Origin: a virus
Strand: one strand, 5' to 3'
IMG/VR virus record: IMGVR_UViG_3300042445_000468
Span: 1-31,478 of that record
Length of the DNA: 31,478 bases
Shown here one piece after another: positions 1 to 6,174 of this stretch; the stretch's first letter is position 1; each line of letters starts with the position of its first letter. The notes below the pieces were generated by a model. The model saw nothing but the letters and a program-made list of their open reading frames with translations, did not search any database and was not told the origin of the DNA. The position numbers and the translations under genes were made by a program.

Positions 1-126
1 AGGTGCTTCATTTTATGTGCAAGCCGCAGGCCAACACCAATGGTTCAACGCCCCATCAGGCACGGCTGGAAACGCTATCAGCTTTACCCAAGCGATGACC
101 TTAACCAACACAGGCAACCTGCTAGT
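1..126. repeat. Direct repeat A, contig-end copy (matches 30769-30894)
   Basis: Bases 1-126 are identical to 30769-30894. The first mismatch is at 127 (C here, A at 30895), after which the two copies remain similar to about base 180. Both copies lie in the tail-fibre reading frame. See the finding on two fibre alleles. Confidence 0.95.
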
Positions 127-748
127 CGGCACAACCACAGACAACGGAGCAAGGTTGCAGGTTAGTGGGACGGCTACGTTTAGCGATAATGTAACAATTA
201 CCGCAAGTACTGGAAATAGTCCATTAAGATTTACAAGTACAACCGCATCGAGTAAAATTGGTTATTTATATGCCGATGCAAGTATTATTGGAATTACTGA
301 CACTTTAAACGCTGGTGTTGCTTTAGATGGAATATTTTTTAATTCCACAACTAAACAAACCTTTTTGTTTAATAACGGTAGTATATCTTTAAGTTTAGCG
401 TTATCAGGCGCAGCGACCTTTAGCAGTTTAGGAACTGGCACTGTATATTCTAACGGCGGAACGTTAACAAATACTAACCCGTCCGATTTTAACTTAAAGG
501 AAAACATAGCGCCAATTAATTACGGGCTAGGTGAAATTTTGCAACTAAATCCAGTTACTTTTAGCTGGAAAAATGACACAATTAACCAAGGCAAGCAATA
601 CGGATTTATTGCGCAAGAGGTAGAAAAGATAATGCCAGACCTAGTTAAAAAGGGCGAGTATTTAGGGCTAGATAAGGAGGCAATATTTACAACCTTGGTA
701 AAAGCAATTCAGGAATTAAAACAAGAAATAGACACTTTAAAAAACTAA
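2..748 (+). CDS. Tail fibre protein, 3' part, with C-terminal peptidase S74 intramolecular chaperone
   Basis: This is the C-terminal end of the tail fibre whose 5' part starts at 28841; the reading frame is already open at base 2. The first ~60 residues repeat the module GNLLVGTTTDNG seen near the other contig end. From about base 479 the protein ends in an S74-type chaperone domain: the motif SDFNLKENI, then FIAQEVEKIMP and a C-terminal coiled coil. In S74 proteins (known from endosialidases and phage fibres) this domain drives trimer folding and then cleaves itself off with a Ser/Lys pair. Here Ser (codon 482-484) and Lys five residues later (codon 497-499) have the expected spacing. The mature fibre would therefore end just before this Ser. 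S74 identity is confident; receptor specificity is unknown. Confidence 0.9.
   Translation, partial: GASFYVQAAGQHQWFNAPSGTAGNAISFTQAMTLTNTGNLLVGTTTDNGARLQVSGTATFSDNVTITASTGNSPLRFTSTTASSKIGYLYADASIIGITDTLNAGVALDGIFFNSTTKQTFLFNNGSISLSLALSGAATFSSLGTGTVYSNGGTLTNTNPSDFNLKENIAPINYGLGEILQLNPVTFSWKNDTINQGKQYGFIAQEVEKIMPDLVKKGEYLGLDKEAIFTTLVKAIQELKQEIDTLKN
122..248. repeat. Direct repeat B, contig-end copy (matches 31352-31478)
   Basis: Bases 122-248 are identical (127 bases) to the last 127 bases of the window. The sequence to the left differs: base 121 is G here and C at 31351. The repeat therefore marks the join of a circular assembly and is unlikely to be a physical terminal repeat. Confidence 0.95.
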
Positions 749-752
749 TAAA

Positions 753-1040
753 ATGAAACAAATTCAACCTGTAACAATCTGGAAAAACGGCGAAAGCCAA
801 GAGGCGAACCTACTAAACGCCGTGATTATTAACGACAACCTAGCAACGTCGTGCAGCTTCTACTACCAGCTATGCGCAAGCGGTGAAGGTACAGAGGCAA
901 TTCCGCTAGTTATCGGACAGACTTTGGCAGAAGGTAACCTAACAATGGACGGCGAAAACTACCTAGGCTGGGACGGCGCAAATGATTACGCGTTTACCTA
1001 TATTGCCGAAAAATTAAACCTAACCCTAATAAACGAATGA
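753..1040 (+). CDS. Hypothetical protein downstream of tail fibre
   Basis: A 95-residue acidic protein that starts 4 bases after the fibre stop codon and overlaps the next gene by 4 bases (ATGA). The sequence suggests a mostly beta-strand soluble domain, with patches such as WKNGESQEAN and YLGWDGANDYAF; there is no signal peptide or membrane segment. The position directly after the fibre fits a fibre-associated or assembly-related small protein, but no family is recognised. A complete, co-oriented, coupled frame makes it a real gene. Confidence 0.8.
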   Translation: MKQIQPVTIWKNGESQEANLLNAVIINDNLATSCSFYYQLCASGEGTEAIPLVIGQTLAEGNLTMDGENYLGWDGANDYAFTYIAEKLNLTLINE

Positions 1041-1324
1041 TTGTAAACCTAGCAATTGCCTTAACTGATATTGAAGGCAACAAAATTACAAATGAAAACG
1101 GCGACCAGATGTTTCTTAACAAAATGGTCGGAAACGCTTTGTTTTCAGCTGAGGAAAAAGAAGACCCGATTCGACTTTACGAGCTGGCTAAAAAGGTTTA
1201 TTACGCAGAAGGCGAAATGGAACTAAGCAAAAGCGACGCGGATTTAATCAAAGAAAAGGTAAAGGCTAAAGGCTTTACTGTGCTTGTTTTAGGGCCGCTT
1301 TACGAGGCGTTAAAAGAAAAGTAA
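1037..1324 (+). CDS. Hypothetical protein, last gene of the tail operon
   Basis: A 95-residue, charged protein whose start codon overlaps the previous stop (ATGA). The N-terminal third looks beta-rich (IALTDIEGNKITNENGDQ) and the C-terminal half helical and Lys/Glu-rich. No known family is recognised. A strong terminator follows 25 bases downstream, so it closes the late structural transcript. Its constant pairing with the upstream 95-residue gene suggests a joint role, possibly in tail tip or fibre assembly; this is inference from position only. Confidence 0.8.
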   Translation: MIVNLAIALTDIEGNKITNENGDQMFLNKMVGNALFSAEEKEDPIRLYELAKKVYYAEGEMELSKSDADLIKEKVKAKGFTVLVLGPLYEALKEK

Positions 1325-1349
1325 TGTTAAACCACCACCAACAATTTAG

Positions 1350-1373
1350 AGGGCTAGAAATAGCCCTTTTTTA
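1350..1373 (+). terminator. Rho-independent terminator after tail genes
   Basis: The inverted repeat GGGCTA-GAAA-TAGCCC has a 6-bp stem (7 with a flanking A-T pair) and a GAAA loop, followed by six T residues. It lies directly behind the last gene of the structural operon and separates it from the lysis region. Confidence 0.85.
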
Positions 1374-1423
1374 TTTCCTATTAAATGCCTTATTTTTATG
1401 AAACGAAAACGAGAAAAATAAAA

Positions 1424-1633
1424 ATGAATCATATACCACCATTCGAACAGGTTTTAGGATTAGGGCTAATTGGAACGCTTGCAAGTATTTTAGATATGAA
1501 TGAAGCCCTCAAGTTTATGATTCTAATTTTAACGTTTTCTGGTTTGGTCATAAAGCTTTGGGAGCAAATTAAAAAGAGCGAACATTTTTTACCAGACCTT
1601 AAAAAAATCTGGGATAAAGTAAGCAAAAAATAA
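1424..1633 (+). CDS. Holin-like small membrane protein
   Basis: A 69-residue protein with two hydrophobic stretches (roughly VLGLGLIGTLASIL and LKFMILILTFSGLVIKL), then a basic, charged C-terminus. This shape fits a class II-like holin or another small lysis-region membrane protein, and it lies just upstream of the amidase module. The same frame also has an ATG at 1385, which would add 13 residues rich in Lys and Tyr. I prefer 1424 because an A-rich leader (AGAAAAATAAAA) precedes it and the hydrophobic region then starts near the N-terminus. The stop codon overlaps the next start (TAATG). Holin function is inferred from context and topology. Confidence 0.65.
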   Translation: MNHIPPFEQVLGLGLIGTLASILDMNEALKFMILILTFSGLVIKLWEQIKKSEHFLPDLKKIWDKVSKK

Positions 1634-1755
1634 TGGCAAAGGCGGTACAAGCAAACAAGCCAACGGCATTTGGCAAACGTAGAAACGGAAAGGCAAAAAA
1701 GAGCTATTCTAAAACTGAGCAAACGCCAAAAAGATATCGTGGACAAGGTCGATAA
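1633..1755 (+). CDS. Small basic protein, KYRGQGR-like C-terminus
   Basis: A 40-residue, strongly basic protein that starts in the TAATG overlap with the preceding stop codon. It contains FGKRRNGKAKKSY and ends in RYRGQGR, a pattern I associate with small basic proteins of Bacteroidota phages. It overlaps the following membrane protein in a different frame. No enzymatic motif is visible; the charge suggests nucleic-acid or membrane-surface binding, without proof. Stop-start coupling and the conserved-looking tail support a real gene despite the overlap. Confidence 0.6.
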   Translation: MAKAVQANKPTAFGKRRNGKAKKSYSKTEQTPKRYRGQGR

Positions 1756-1894
1756 ATCAAAAGCAATCCGCCTCGGAATCTGGGCGGTTTTTTTAATTAT
1801 AATAGGCGCAATAGCTGCGTTTTTTTTACCAGAACATAGCGTTGGGTCTTTCTTTGACCTACTTAAAGCAATAATCACATCGTTAATTCTATAA
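1670..1894 (+). CDS. Small single-span membrane protein, holin-like
   Basis: The frame encodes up to 74 residues: a charged N-terminus, a clear transmembrane helix (LGIWAVFLIIIGAIAAFFL) and an amphipathic hydrophobic tail. There is no ATG; possible starts are TTG at 1670 or GTG at 1739. GTG would give a compact 51-residue protein and reduce the overlap with the basic gene ending at 1755. The stop is adjacent to the ATG of the phosphoesterase, so translation is probably coupled. A holin or pinholin role is plausible beside the other lysis genes, but the start site and function are both uncertain. Confidence 0.6.
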   Translation: MANVETERQKRAILKLSKRQKDIVDKVDKSKAIRLGIWAVFLIIIGAIAAFFLPEHSVGSFFDLLKAIITSLIL

Positions 1895-2617
1895 ATGGAA
1901 GAATTCAGACCAAGATTAAACCGCGCGGAATGGGAAATTATTAAAGGACTCAGAAACGCGCAAGGGGGGGGTGGGGTCTTAGAAATAGGTGACCTACATG
2001 AGCCGTTTTGCCTAGACGAATACCTAGAATTCTGCATTGAGCAAAAGAAGCGCTATAAATGCGAAAAGGTTGTTTTCTTAGGTGACGTAATTGACAACCA
2101 TTACGCGTCTTATCACGAAACCGACCCAGACGGATTGAGCGCGGTTGATGAGTTAAATATTGCAATCGAACGGATTAGGCGTTGGCGCGATGCGTTCCCA
2201 GAGGCGGTTGTAATCATTGGCAATCACGACCGATTGGTAATGAGAAAAGCCTACACGGCTGGAATCTCAAAGAAATGGATTAAGACGTACAAAGAGGTAT
2301 TAGAGACACCTAATTGGGAGTTTAAAGAGGAGCATATTTTGTATGATAATCTTTACGTACACGGCGAACAAGGCGGAGCAATTGCTAGAGCCAAATCCGA
2401 CCTAATATCAACAATCCAAGGCCATCGCCACACGGAGGCTTATACCGATTTCGCGGTCGGTAAAAACTTTAAATTATTTGGGAAGCAAGTTGGTTGCGGA
2501 ATAGACCGAAATAGCTACGCAATGGCCTACGCTAAGGCTGGAAAAAAGCCAGCGATTGGAGTTGGTATTACGTTGGATTATGGGAAGCTCCCATTTAACG
2601 TGATGATGGAATTATAA
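1895..2617 (+). CDS. Calcineurin-like metallophosphoesterase
   Basis: A 240-residue protein with the complete metallophosphoesterase signature: D33-x-H35 (GDLHEP), G-D64-x-x-D67-N-H (GDVIDNH), G-N110-H111-D112 (GNHDR), H156 (YVHGE) and G-H177-x-H179 (GHRH). These residues bind two metal ions in this superfamily. Substrates range from phosphoproteins to nucleotides and nucleic acids, so the phage substrate cannot be named. It starts directly after the stop of the membrane gene and precedes the amidase. A run of eight G near 1964 encodes Gly-Gly-Gly-Gly and keeps the frame. Family assignment is firm; role in infection is unknown. Confidence 0.92.
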   Translation: MEEFRPRLNRAEWEIIKGLRNAQGGGGVLEIGDLHEPFCLDEYLEFCIEQKKRYKCEKVVFLGDVIDNHYASYHETDPDGLSAVDELNIAIERIRRWRDAFPEAVVIIGNHDRLVMRKAYTAGISKKWIKTYKEVLETPNWEFKEEHILYDNLYVHGEQGGAIARAKSDLISTIQGHRHTEAYTDFAVGKNFKLFGKQVGCGIDRNSYAMAYAKAGKKPAIGVGITLDYGKLPFNVMMEL

Positions 2618-2624
2618 CCTTTCT

Positions 2625-2632
2625 TATATTTG
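2625..2632 (+). promoter_or_regulatory. -7 element TATATTTG before the amidase gene
   Basis: A perfect match to the Bacteroidota -7 consensus TAnnTTTG in the 19-base gap before the amidase. Only 4 bases separate it from ATG at 2637, so a transcript starting about 7 bases downstream would be leaderless or nearly so. No TTG is seen at the -33 spacing. Confidence 0.5.
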
Positions 2633-2636
2633 TCTC

Positions 2637-3062
2637 ATGAAACGACGCATTCAATATATCGCAATCCATTGTACAGCAAGCCAGCAAAGTGCAACGCCAG
2701 CGGCTATTTTGCGCTACTGGAGAAACCATTTGGGCTGGAAAAACCCAGGATACCATTTGCTTGTCGACGCGGCTGGTCGCGTGCATCGTTTACTAGATTT
2801 CAACCTAATTGCCAACGGCGTTCGGGGCTTTAACCAAACCAGCGTCCACATTTCATACATTGGCGGAATTGACCGAAATGGCAAAGGATTCGACAACCGA
2901 ACCGAAGCGCAAAAGAAAGCAATTATCGATTGTATAAATGAGGTTATCGCATGGTCTGACAATAAGAAACTAATTATCCAAGGTCATCGAGATTTCCCAC
3001 ATCAAAACAAGGCTTGCCCATGTTTCGACGCAATTTCGGAATATAAACATCTTGTCAAATGA
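2637..3062 (+). CDS. N-acetylmuramoyl-L-alanine amidase (endolysin, Amidase_2 / T7 lysozyme-like)
   Basis: A 141-residue single-domain amidase that hydrolyses the bond between N-acetylmuramic acid and L-alanine in peptidoglycan. Zinc ligands are visible: H11 in IAIHCTA, H117 in QGHRDF and C127 in ACPCF. Further family hallmarks are W.NPGYHLLVD after residue 35 and a Tyr-His pair. No cell-wall-binding domain or signal peptide is present, so it needs a holin to reach the wall. Length matches compact T7-lysozyme-type enzymes (about 150 residues). It overlaps the next gene by 4 bases. One unusual point is CPC where the family usually has CPG. Confidence 0.93.
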   Translation: MKRRIQYIAIHCTASQQSATPAAILRYWRNHLGWKNPGYHLLVDAAGRVHRLLDFNLIANGVRGFNQTSVHISYIGGIDRNGKGFDNRTEAQKKAIIDCINEVIAWSDNKKLIIQGHRDFPHQNKACPCFDAISEYKHLVK

Positions 3063-3280
3063 AGGCGGTTTTGGAATTTGATTTGCCCGAGGATAATAAG
3101 GATTTTGAAACTGCTATAAACGGACATAAATATAAAAGCGCTCATTGGGATTTTGACCAATTGTTGCGCTCTGAAATAAAGTACAAAGACTTATCTGAAG
3201 ATACTTACAAGGCTTATAAGTTTTGCCGCGAAGAGTTGAGAAAGATACTAGCAGAGGACAATTTATTTATCGAGCAATAA
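3059..3280 (+). CDS. Conserved phage hypothetical protein (LEFDLPED family)
   Basis: A 73-residue acidic protein starting in an ATGA overlap with the amidase. The pattern VLEFDLPED, a central FDQLLRSEIKY and a helical C-terminus with CREELRKIL is one I recognise from small conserved phage proteins without assigned function. It has no membrane segment. Its place in the lysis cluster says little about function because several unrelated tiny genes are packed here. Confidence 0.75.
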   Translation: MKAVLEFDLPEDNKDFETAINGHKYKSAHWDFDQLLRSEIKYKDLSEDTYKAYKFCREELRKILAEDNLFIEQ

Positions 3281-3423
3281 TGCCGTTACCAAAACCAAAA
3301 CCAGCCGAAAGCCAAAGCGATTTTGTAGGTCGTTGCGTATCCGACCCAATAATGGAGCGCGAGTTTCCTAGAATGGAACAAAGGCTGGTTGTTTGTTACG
3401 TTCAATATACTGGCAAAAAATGA
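3280..3423 (+). CDS. Conserved small Cys-containing phage protein (MPLPKPK type)
   Basis: A 47-residue protein starting at the ATG in a TAATG overlap; a longer frame exists upstream but overlaps the previous gene. The order MPLPKPK, ESQSDFVGRC, then EFP and QRLVVCYVQY matches a short conserved module that also occurs fused to or beside phage head proteins. Two Cys (in GRCVSD and VVCYVQ) and the QRL-VCY segment are its hallmarks. Function is unknown. The start at 3280 is preferred because the module in other phages begins with MPLP. Confidence 0.75.
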   Translation: MPLPKPKPAESQSDFVGRCVSDPIMEREFPRMEQRLVVCYVQYTGKK

Positions 3424-3503
3424 GAAAAATTAAAGCTATTCTAAATCAAATCTGGCTTGGCTTTACAATTGCTAATCAAAACCGAACTTTTGGTAAATTA
3501 TGA
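3420..3503 (+). CDS. Tiny coupled ORF (27 residues)
   Basis: ATG at 3420 overlaps the preceding stop and its TGA at 3501-3503 overlaps the next ATG at 3500, so it is coupled on both sides. The product is basic with an amphipathic middle (ILNQIWLGFTIANQ). It may encode a micro-protein or serve mainly to carry ribosomes to the next gene. Confidence 0.45.
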   Translation: MRKIKAILNQIWLGFTIANQNRTFGKL

Positions 3504-4048
3504 AAGAGTTACTAGACGACGAGCGGATTAGAATCGCGACCATTTCTTTTTTGATTGGAGTATTTCTGGCGTTCGTTATTTACCCAAAGCCAGAGATTGA
3601 AACCATTTACAAAACGGAAACCGTGACAAAAACAGACACTTTGTTTGTCGACAAATTGGAGACGGTTTACATTCCTAAAACTAGCATAAAGACAAAGGTT
3701 ATTAGGGACACAATCCTAATCGATTATAAGCCTAAAATTAGCCTATTTGAGACGTCTTTTCCTTTCGAGCATGGAAGTACTAAGGTTAGCGGAGAAGTCC
3801 TAGGAGAAGTGCTAAAAATGACCGCTACGAACGATTATAAATTGCCAGTCGTTACGAATACGATAACCGAGACAAAAACTGAGACAATCGTAAAGAAACC
3901 GAAAGGAATATATTTGGGCGCTGGGGTCAACTCTTTGTTAAATCCGAGCGCATCGGTTTCGTACTTGGACAATAAATACTTGTTCCAATATCAGTTCCAG
4001 CCATTGCAGAACGTTCACCAAATCGGAGTAGCTAAAAAGCTATTCTAA
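3500..4048 (+). CDS. Membrane-anchored, spanin-like protein
   Basis: A 182-residue protein with a short charged N-terminus, one transmembrane helix at about residues 12-30 (IATISFLIGVFLAFVIY) and a periplasmic part rich in Thr, Lys and beta-strand-forming residues. The C-terminus (KYLFQYQFQP ... IGVAKKLF, ending in Phe) resembles strands that interact with an outer membrane. An inner-membrane anchor plus a long extended periplasmic region in a lysis cluster fits a spanin that joins inner and outer membranes of a Gram-negative host. No lipobox is seen, so it is not a classical o-spanin. The assignment is by topology and context only. Confidence 0.6.
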   Translation: MKELLDDERIRIATISFLIGVFLAFVIYPKPEIETIYKTETVTKTDTLFVDKLETVYIPKTSIKTKVIRDTILIDYKPKISLFETSFPFEHGSTKVSGEVLGEVLKMTATNDYKLPVVTNTITETKTETIVKKPKGIYLGAGVNSLLNPSASVSYLDNKYLFQYQFQPLQNVHQIGVAKKLF

Positions 4049-4085
4049 AGGTTAACAAAGGTCTTTAATCTGTAATCCTATAGGT

Positions 4086-4286
4086 TTATTTTGGCTTAAC
4101 AATATCCTTTAGCTGGTTAAAAATAGCCTCGCTTAAATCTCCCCAGTACATTTCGCATTTGCCATCCTTAATAGGCGGAACTGAGAAATAGCTTTGCTGA
4201 TACTCGCTTGGCTCTGATGTGTAGCGGTAACAAGTTTCTTTGTAGGGACAATTTGTCCCCAGACATTTCGCGATATCTGGACTCAT
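4086..4286 (-). CDS. Four-cysteine mini-protein, paralogue of the gene at 19140
   Basis: A 66-residue protein read from an ATG at 4286; a longer frame would need TTG at 4310. Cys residues C8, C13, C19 and C44 follow the pattern C-x4-C-x5-C-x24-C, with R-Y-T after the third Cys, then SYF, P, and CEMYW. The same layout occurs in the 58-residue product at 19140-19316. Four Cys suggest a small metal-binding or disulfide fold; zinc binding is plausible but unproven. It is the last gene of a minus-strand group and converges on the lysis operon, with 37 bases between stop codons and no obvious strong terminator there. Confidence 0.75.
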   Translation of the reverse strand: MSPDIAKCLGTNCPYKETCYRYTSEPSEYQQSYFSVPPIKDGKCEMYWGDLSEAIFNQLKDIVKPK

Positions 4287-4357
4287 ATTTTTATATTTAA
4301 ATGCATACAATTAAACTCAATTTGTCCGATTTATACGGCATTGCATATAAAAAGAGC

Positions 4358-4371
4358 CTTTAATGTTAAAG
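4358..4371. repeat. Short inverted repeat CTTTAA-TG-TTAAAG
   Basis: A 6-bp perfect inverted repeat with a 2-base centre in the 127-base gap between two minus-strand genes (4287-4413). On the minus strand it is followed by GCTCTTTTT, so it may be a weak terminator for the upstream minus-strand genes or an operator. Otherwise this gap is AT-rich and shows no other structure. Confidence 0.35.
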
Positions 4372-4413
4372 ATATCATACATTAATTAGCCTTTTTGTAA
4401 AGCTTGGTTGACG

Positions 4414-4674
4414 TTATCCGATAATCTTTAATAGGACAAGGTATCCGATTAAATCGTTTATAACGTCCTCATCGTCTTTTTCTAACGAGCCGTTTTTAAT
4501 CCGCTTTAGTTTGTCATCGATTCGAACCAGTAGTCCCTCTCTAGCGGACAACTGGCTAAAGACCCCAAGCGGCTCAAGTGCTGAGTTGCCGTACTTTTGA
4601 TTTTTGGCTATTAGTAAGTCGTTTATCTCGTCTAGTACAAGGCCAACTTGGACGGCAAAGAAATTTTTATCCAT
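4414..4674 (-). CDS. Conserved phage protein resembling DUF1599 / nucleotide-modification-associated domain
   Basis: An 86-residue, mostly helical protein with NQKYGNS near residue 24, then EPLGVFSQ, RIDDKLKRI and a C-terminal DEDVINDLIGYLVLL. This pattern (KYG-S, RI-DK, then D-IGYLVLL) is one I associate with a phage family close to DUF1599, described as nucleotide-modification-associated. The acidic and basic residues in the RIDDK and EDVINDL segments recall all-alpha NTP pyrophosphatases of the MazG type, but I cannot confirm catalysis. It lies 11 bases behind the next minus-strand gene and is probably co-transcribed with it. Confidence 0.65.
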   Translation of the reverse strand: MDKNFFAVQVGLVLDEINDLLIAKNQKYGNSALEPLGVFSQLSAREGLLVRIDDKLKRIKNGSLEKDDEDVINDLIGYLVLLKIIG

Positions 4675-4685
4675 TGCTTATTATT

Positions 4686-4994
4686 TTAATCAATGATACC
4701 ATGAGCAATCCAAGCCCAATCAGCGTTGGGGTCATTCTTAAAAGTCTTTTTTTCGTCATAATATTCAGTAAATGATTTGTACTGGTCGCCAAACGTGTAC
4801 TGGCTTGATTTAAATTTAGACCGTCCCTTTTTGACTAGCAAGCCGTCGCCAAACAAAACGTAAAACTCATTTTCTTCTACTGGTTGATTTGTAGCCAAGT
4901 ACTCAGACCAAAAATCAGCCGTCTTTCTGTTTTCGTCGATTACCTTGGATGCAACCAAGTAGCCGAATGGGTTTATAATTTCTGCATTTTCCAT
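4686..4994 (-). CDS. Hypothetical protein, first gene of minus-strand group
   Basis: A 102-residue soluble protein read from ATG at 4994; the frame can be extended only to a TTG. It is rich in aromatic and charged residues (ADFWSEYLATNQ, YKSFTEYYDEKK, ADWAWIAHGI). No recognised family. It is divergent from the early genes starting at 5134, across a 139-base AT-rich intergenic region that must hold promoters for both directions. Confidence 0.75.
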   Translation of the reverse strand: MENAEIINPFGYLVASKVIDENRKTADFWSEYLATNQPVEENEFYVLFGDGLLVKKGRSKFKSSQYTFGDQYKSFTEYYDEKKTFKNDPNADWAWIAHGIID

Positions 4995-5069
4995 ACGCAA
5001 GATAAAAGCATAAAAACCGACACTTGAAAAAAATATTCACTTTTGATTAAAATATTTTTACAAATTGTT

Positions 5070-5099
5070 TTGTTTCTAACTTATTTCTTATTTTCTTTG
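5070..5099 (+). promoter_or_regulatory. Possible early promoter in divergent intergenic region
   Basis: The AT-rich region 4995-5133 separates divergent genes. On the plus strand TTG at 5070-5072, a 19-base spacer and TTTCTTTG at 5092-5099 form a near match to TTG...TAnnTTTG (A to T at the second base). No convincing minus-strand element was found by eye. Confidence 0.35.
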
Positions 5100-5133
5100 T
5101 CATACAAAACAAGCACATCTAACCAAAAGCACT

Positions 5134-5370
5134 ATGAATACTCTAAAATTTAAAAAAGGCGAAGCACACAACTACGAAGCATCAATCAAAGTAAATGGCA
5201 ATTTTTATGAATTTGGAATTAATAGTGGTAGTTCCAAATATTGGGGAATCAACATTTACAGAAATGGATTTCCTATTCATTTTGATGGGTACAATAACTC
5301 AACCAAAAAGGATTGGGTAAGAATGGCAAACTATTTTGCTGAGGATTTATTGGAAGGCAAAACAAAATAA
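5134..5370 (+). CDS. Hypothetical early protein
   Basis: A 78-residue protein with alternating charged and aromatic beta-like strands (FYEFGINSGSSKYWGINIYRNG) and a short acidic C-terminal helix. It is the first gene of the rightward early region and is followed by its own UUCG hairpin, so it may form a single-gene transcript. Such a small first early gene often encodes a host-takeover factor, but nothing in the sequence shows this. No family recognised. Confidence 0.75.
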   Translation: MNTLKFKKGEAHNYEASIKVNGNFYEFGINSGSSKYWGINIYRNGFPIHFDGYNNSTKKDWVRMANYFAEDLLEGKTK

Positions 5371-5375
5371 ATCAC

Positions 5376-5396
5376 AGCCCTTCGGGGCTTTACTTT
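5376..5396 (+). terminator. Hairpin with UUCG loop after first early gene
   Basis: AGCCC-TTCG-GGGCT forms a 5-bp stem with a very stable UUCG-type tetraloop, followed by TTACTTT. The T tract is interrupted, so it may act as a weak terminator, an attenuator or an mRNA-stabilising hairpin. Confidence 0.5.
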
Positions 5397-5415
5397 AACC
5401 ATAAACAAAAACCCT

Positions 5416-5691
5416 ATGAGCTACTCAGAAAACGAAACGGAACACTTTTACGACCAGCGCGTAGACTTTACCTATGAGGGACGCGACTACATTTGGTATG
5501 GCGACTACAAAGTAGAAACGACAGGCGACCCAGGAGACTACGACGTGCCAGCATATTACGAAACGGAGGTAGAAGTAACCGACACTAATTTTTGTACTTA
5601 TTACGATGAGACAACCGACGAGGTCGTAGAAGTTGAGCCAACACGAAGCATACTTTGCCAGATAGAATTACAAATTGAACGAAACCTTTAA
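5416..5691 (+). CDS. Hypothetical acidic early protein
   Basis: A 91-residue, extremely acidic protein (many Asp, Glu and Tyr) with segments such as YDQRVDFTYEGRDYIWYGDY and EVEVTDTNF. The high negative charge and beta-rich appearance would suit a DNA-mimic or a binder of basic proteins; this is speculation from composition. The gene has an AAAACCCT leader directly before ATG, like several early genes here. No known family recognised. Confidence 0.75.
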   Translation: MSYSENETEHFYDQRVDFTYEGRDYIWYGDYKVETTGDPGDYDVPAYYETEVEVTDTNFCTYYDETTDEVVEVEPTRSILCQIELQIERNL

Positions 5692-5706
5692 ACAATCAAA
5701 ACACCT

Positions 5707-6174
5707 ATGAAGACACATTTTAAGAAGTTAAAAAACACAGAGTTTCTGGGCAGCTGGGACTTAATCGATGACAAAGGCCAGACTAAAAACATTGTCGCGA
5801 CCATTAAGGAAATTAAAAAGCAAATGGTTCACGATGGTAAAGGCGGACAAAGCGAGTGCATCGTCTTATTCTTTAACGAATACAAGCCAATGATTGTAAA
5901 CGCTACCAATCTAAAAGTAACGTCTAAAATCATGGGCTCGAATTACATTGAGGATTGGATTGGTAAGAAAATCGAAATCTCAACCGAAAAGGTGAGAGCT
6001 TTTGGAGAAATGCATGACGCGCTTAGGATTGTTAAAACATCGCTAGACCTTACGCCTCAGCATCCTAAATGGAACGGTGCTAAAGAGGCTATAAAGTCTC
6101 AAAAAGTAACCATTGACCAAATCAAAAAGCAATTCAGCATTTCACCAGAAAACGAGAAACTCCTATGCAACTAA
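5707..6174 (+). CDS. Conserved phage protein of a recombination/replication cassette
   Basis: A 155-residue protein matching a phage family I recognise by layout: LKNTEFLGSWDL at the start, then CIVLFFNEYKPMIVNATN, the segment YIEDWIGKKIEI, RAFGEMHDALRI, and a short helical C-terminal region beginning HPKWNGAKEAI. Members are commonly found beside phage exonuclease or SSB genes. The N-terminal part looks like a beta-barrel that could bind nucleic acid. It overlaps the following nuclease gene by 10 bases, which supports a shared process, possibly strand annealing or end processing. Exact activity is unknown. Confidence 0.75.
   Translation: MKTHFKKLKNTEFLGSWDLIDDKGQTKNIVATIKEIKKQMVHDGKGGQSECIVLFFNEYKPMIVNATNLKVTSKIMGSNYIEDWIGKKIEISTEKVRAFGEMHDALRIVKTSLDLTPQHPKWNGAKEAIKSQKVTIDQIKKQFSISPENEKLLCN

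Noticed and set aside
122-248. Terminal 127-bp direct repeat as a physical phage end
   Set aside because: It lies inside the fibre coding frame, matches a typical assembly overlap length, and the sequence left of it differs between copies; an assembly join through a repeat explains it better.
1963-1976. Poly-G run as a frameshift or sequencing error in the phosphoesterase gene
   Set aside because: The frame encodes Gly residues and continues directly into the correct GDLH motif, so no shift is needed.
1429-2037. Long minus-strand open frame opposite the lysis genes
   Set aside because: It is antisense to the holin-like, basic and phosphoesterase genes, has a low-complexity Arg/Ser/Leu composition and no recognisable domain.
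4029-4046. TAGCT-AAAA-AGCTA hairpin as terminator of the lysis operon
   Set aside because: Only five weak base pairs, located within the coding end, with no T tract; it may be chance in AT-rich DNA.
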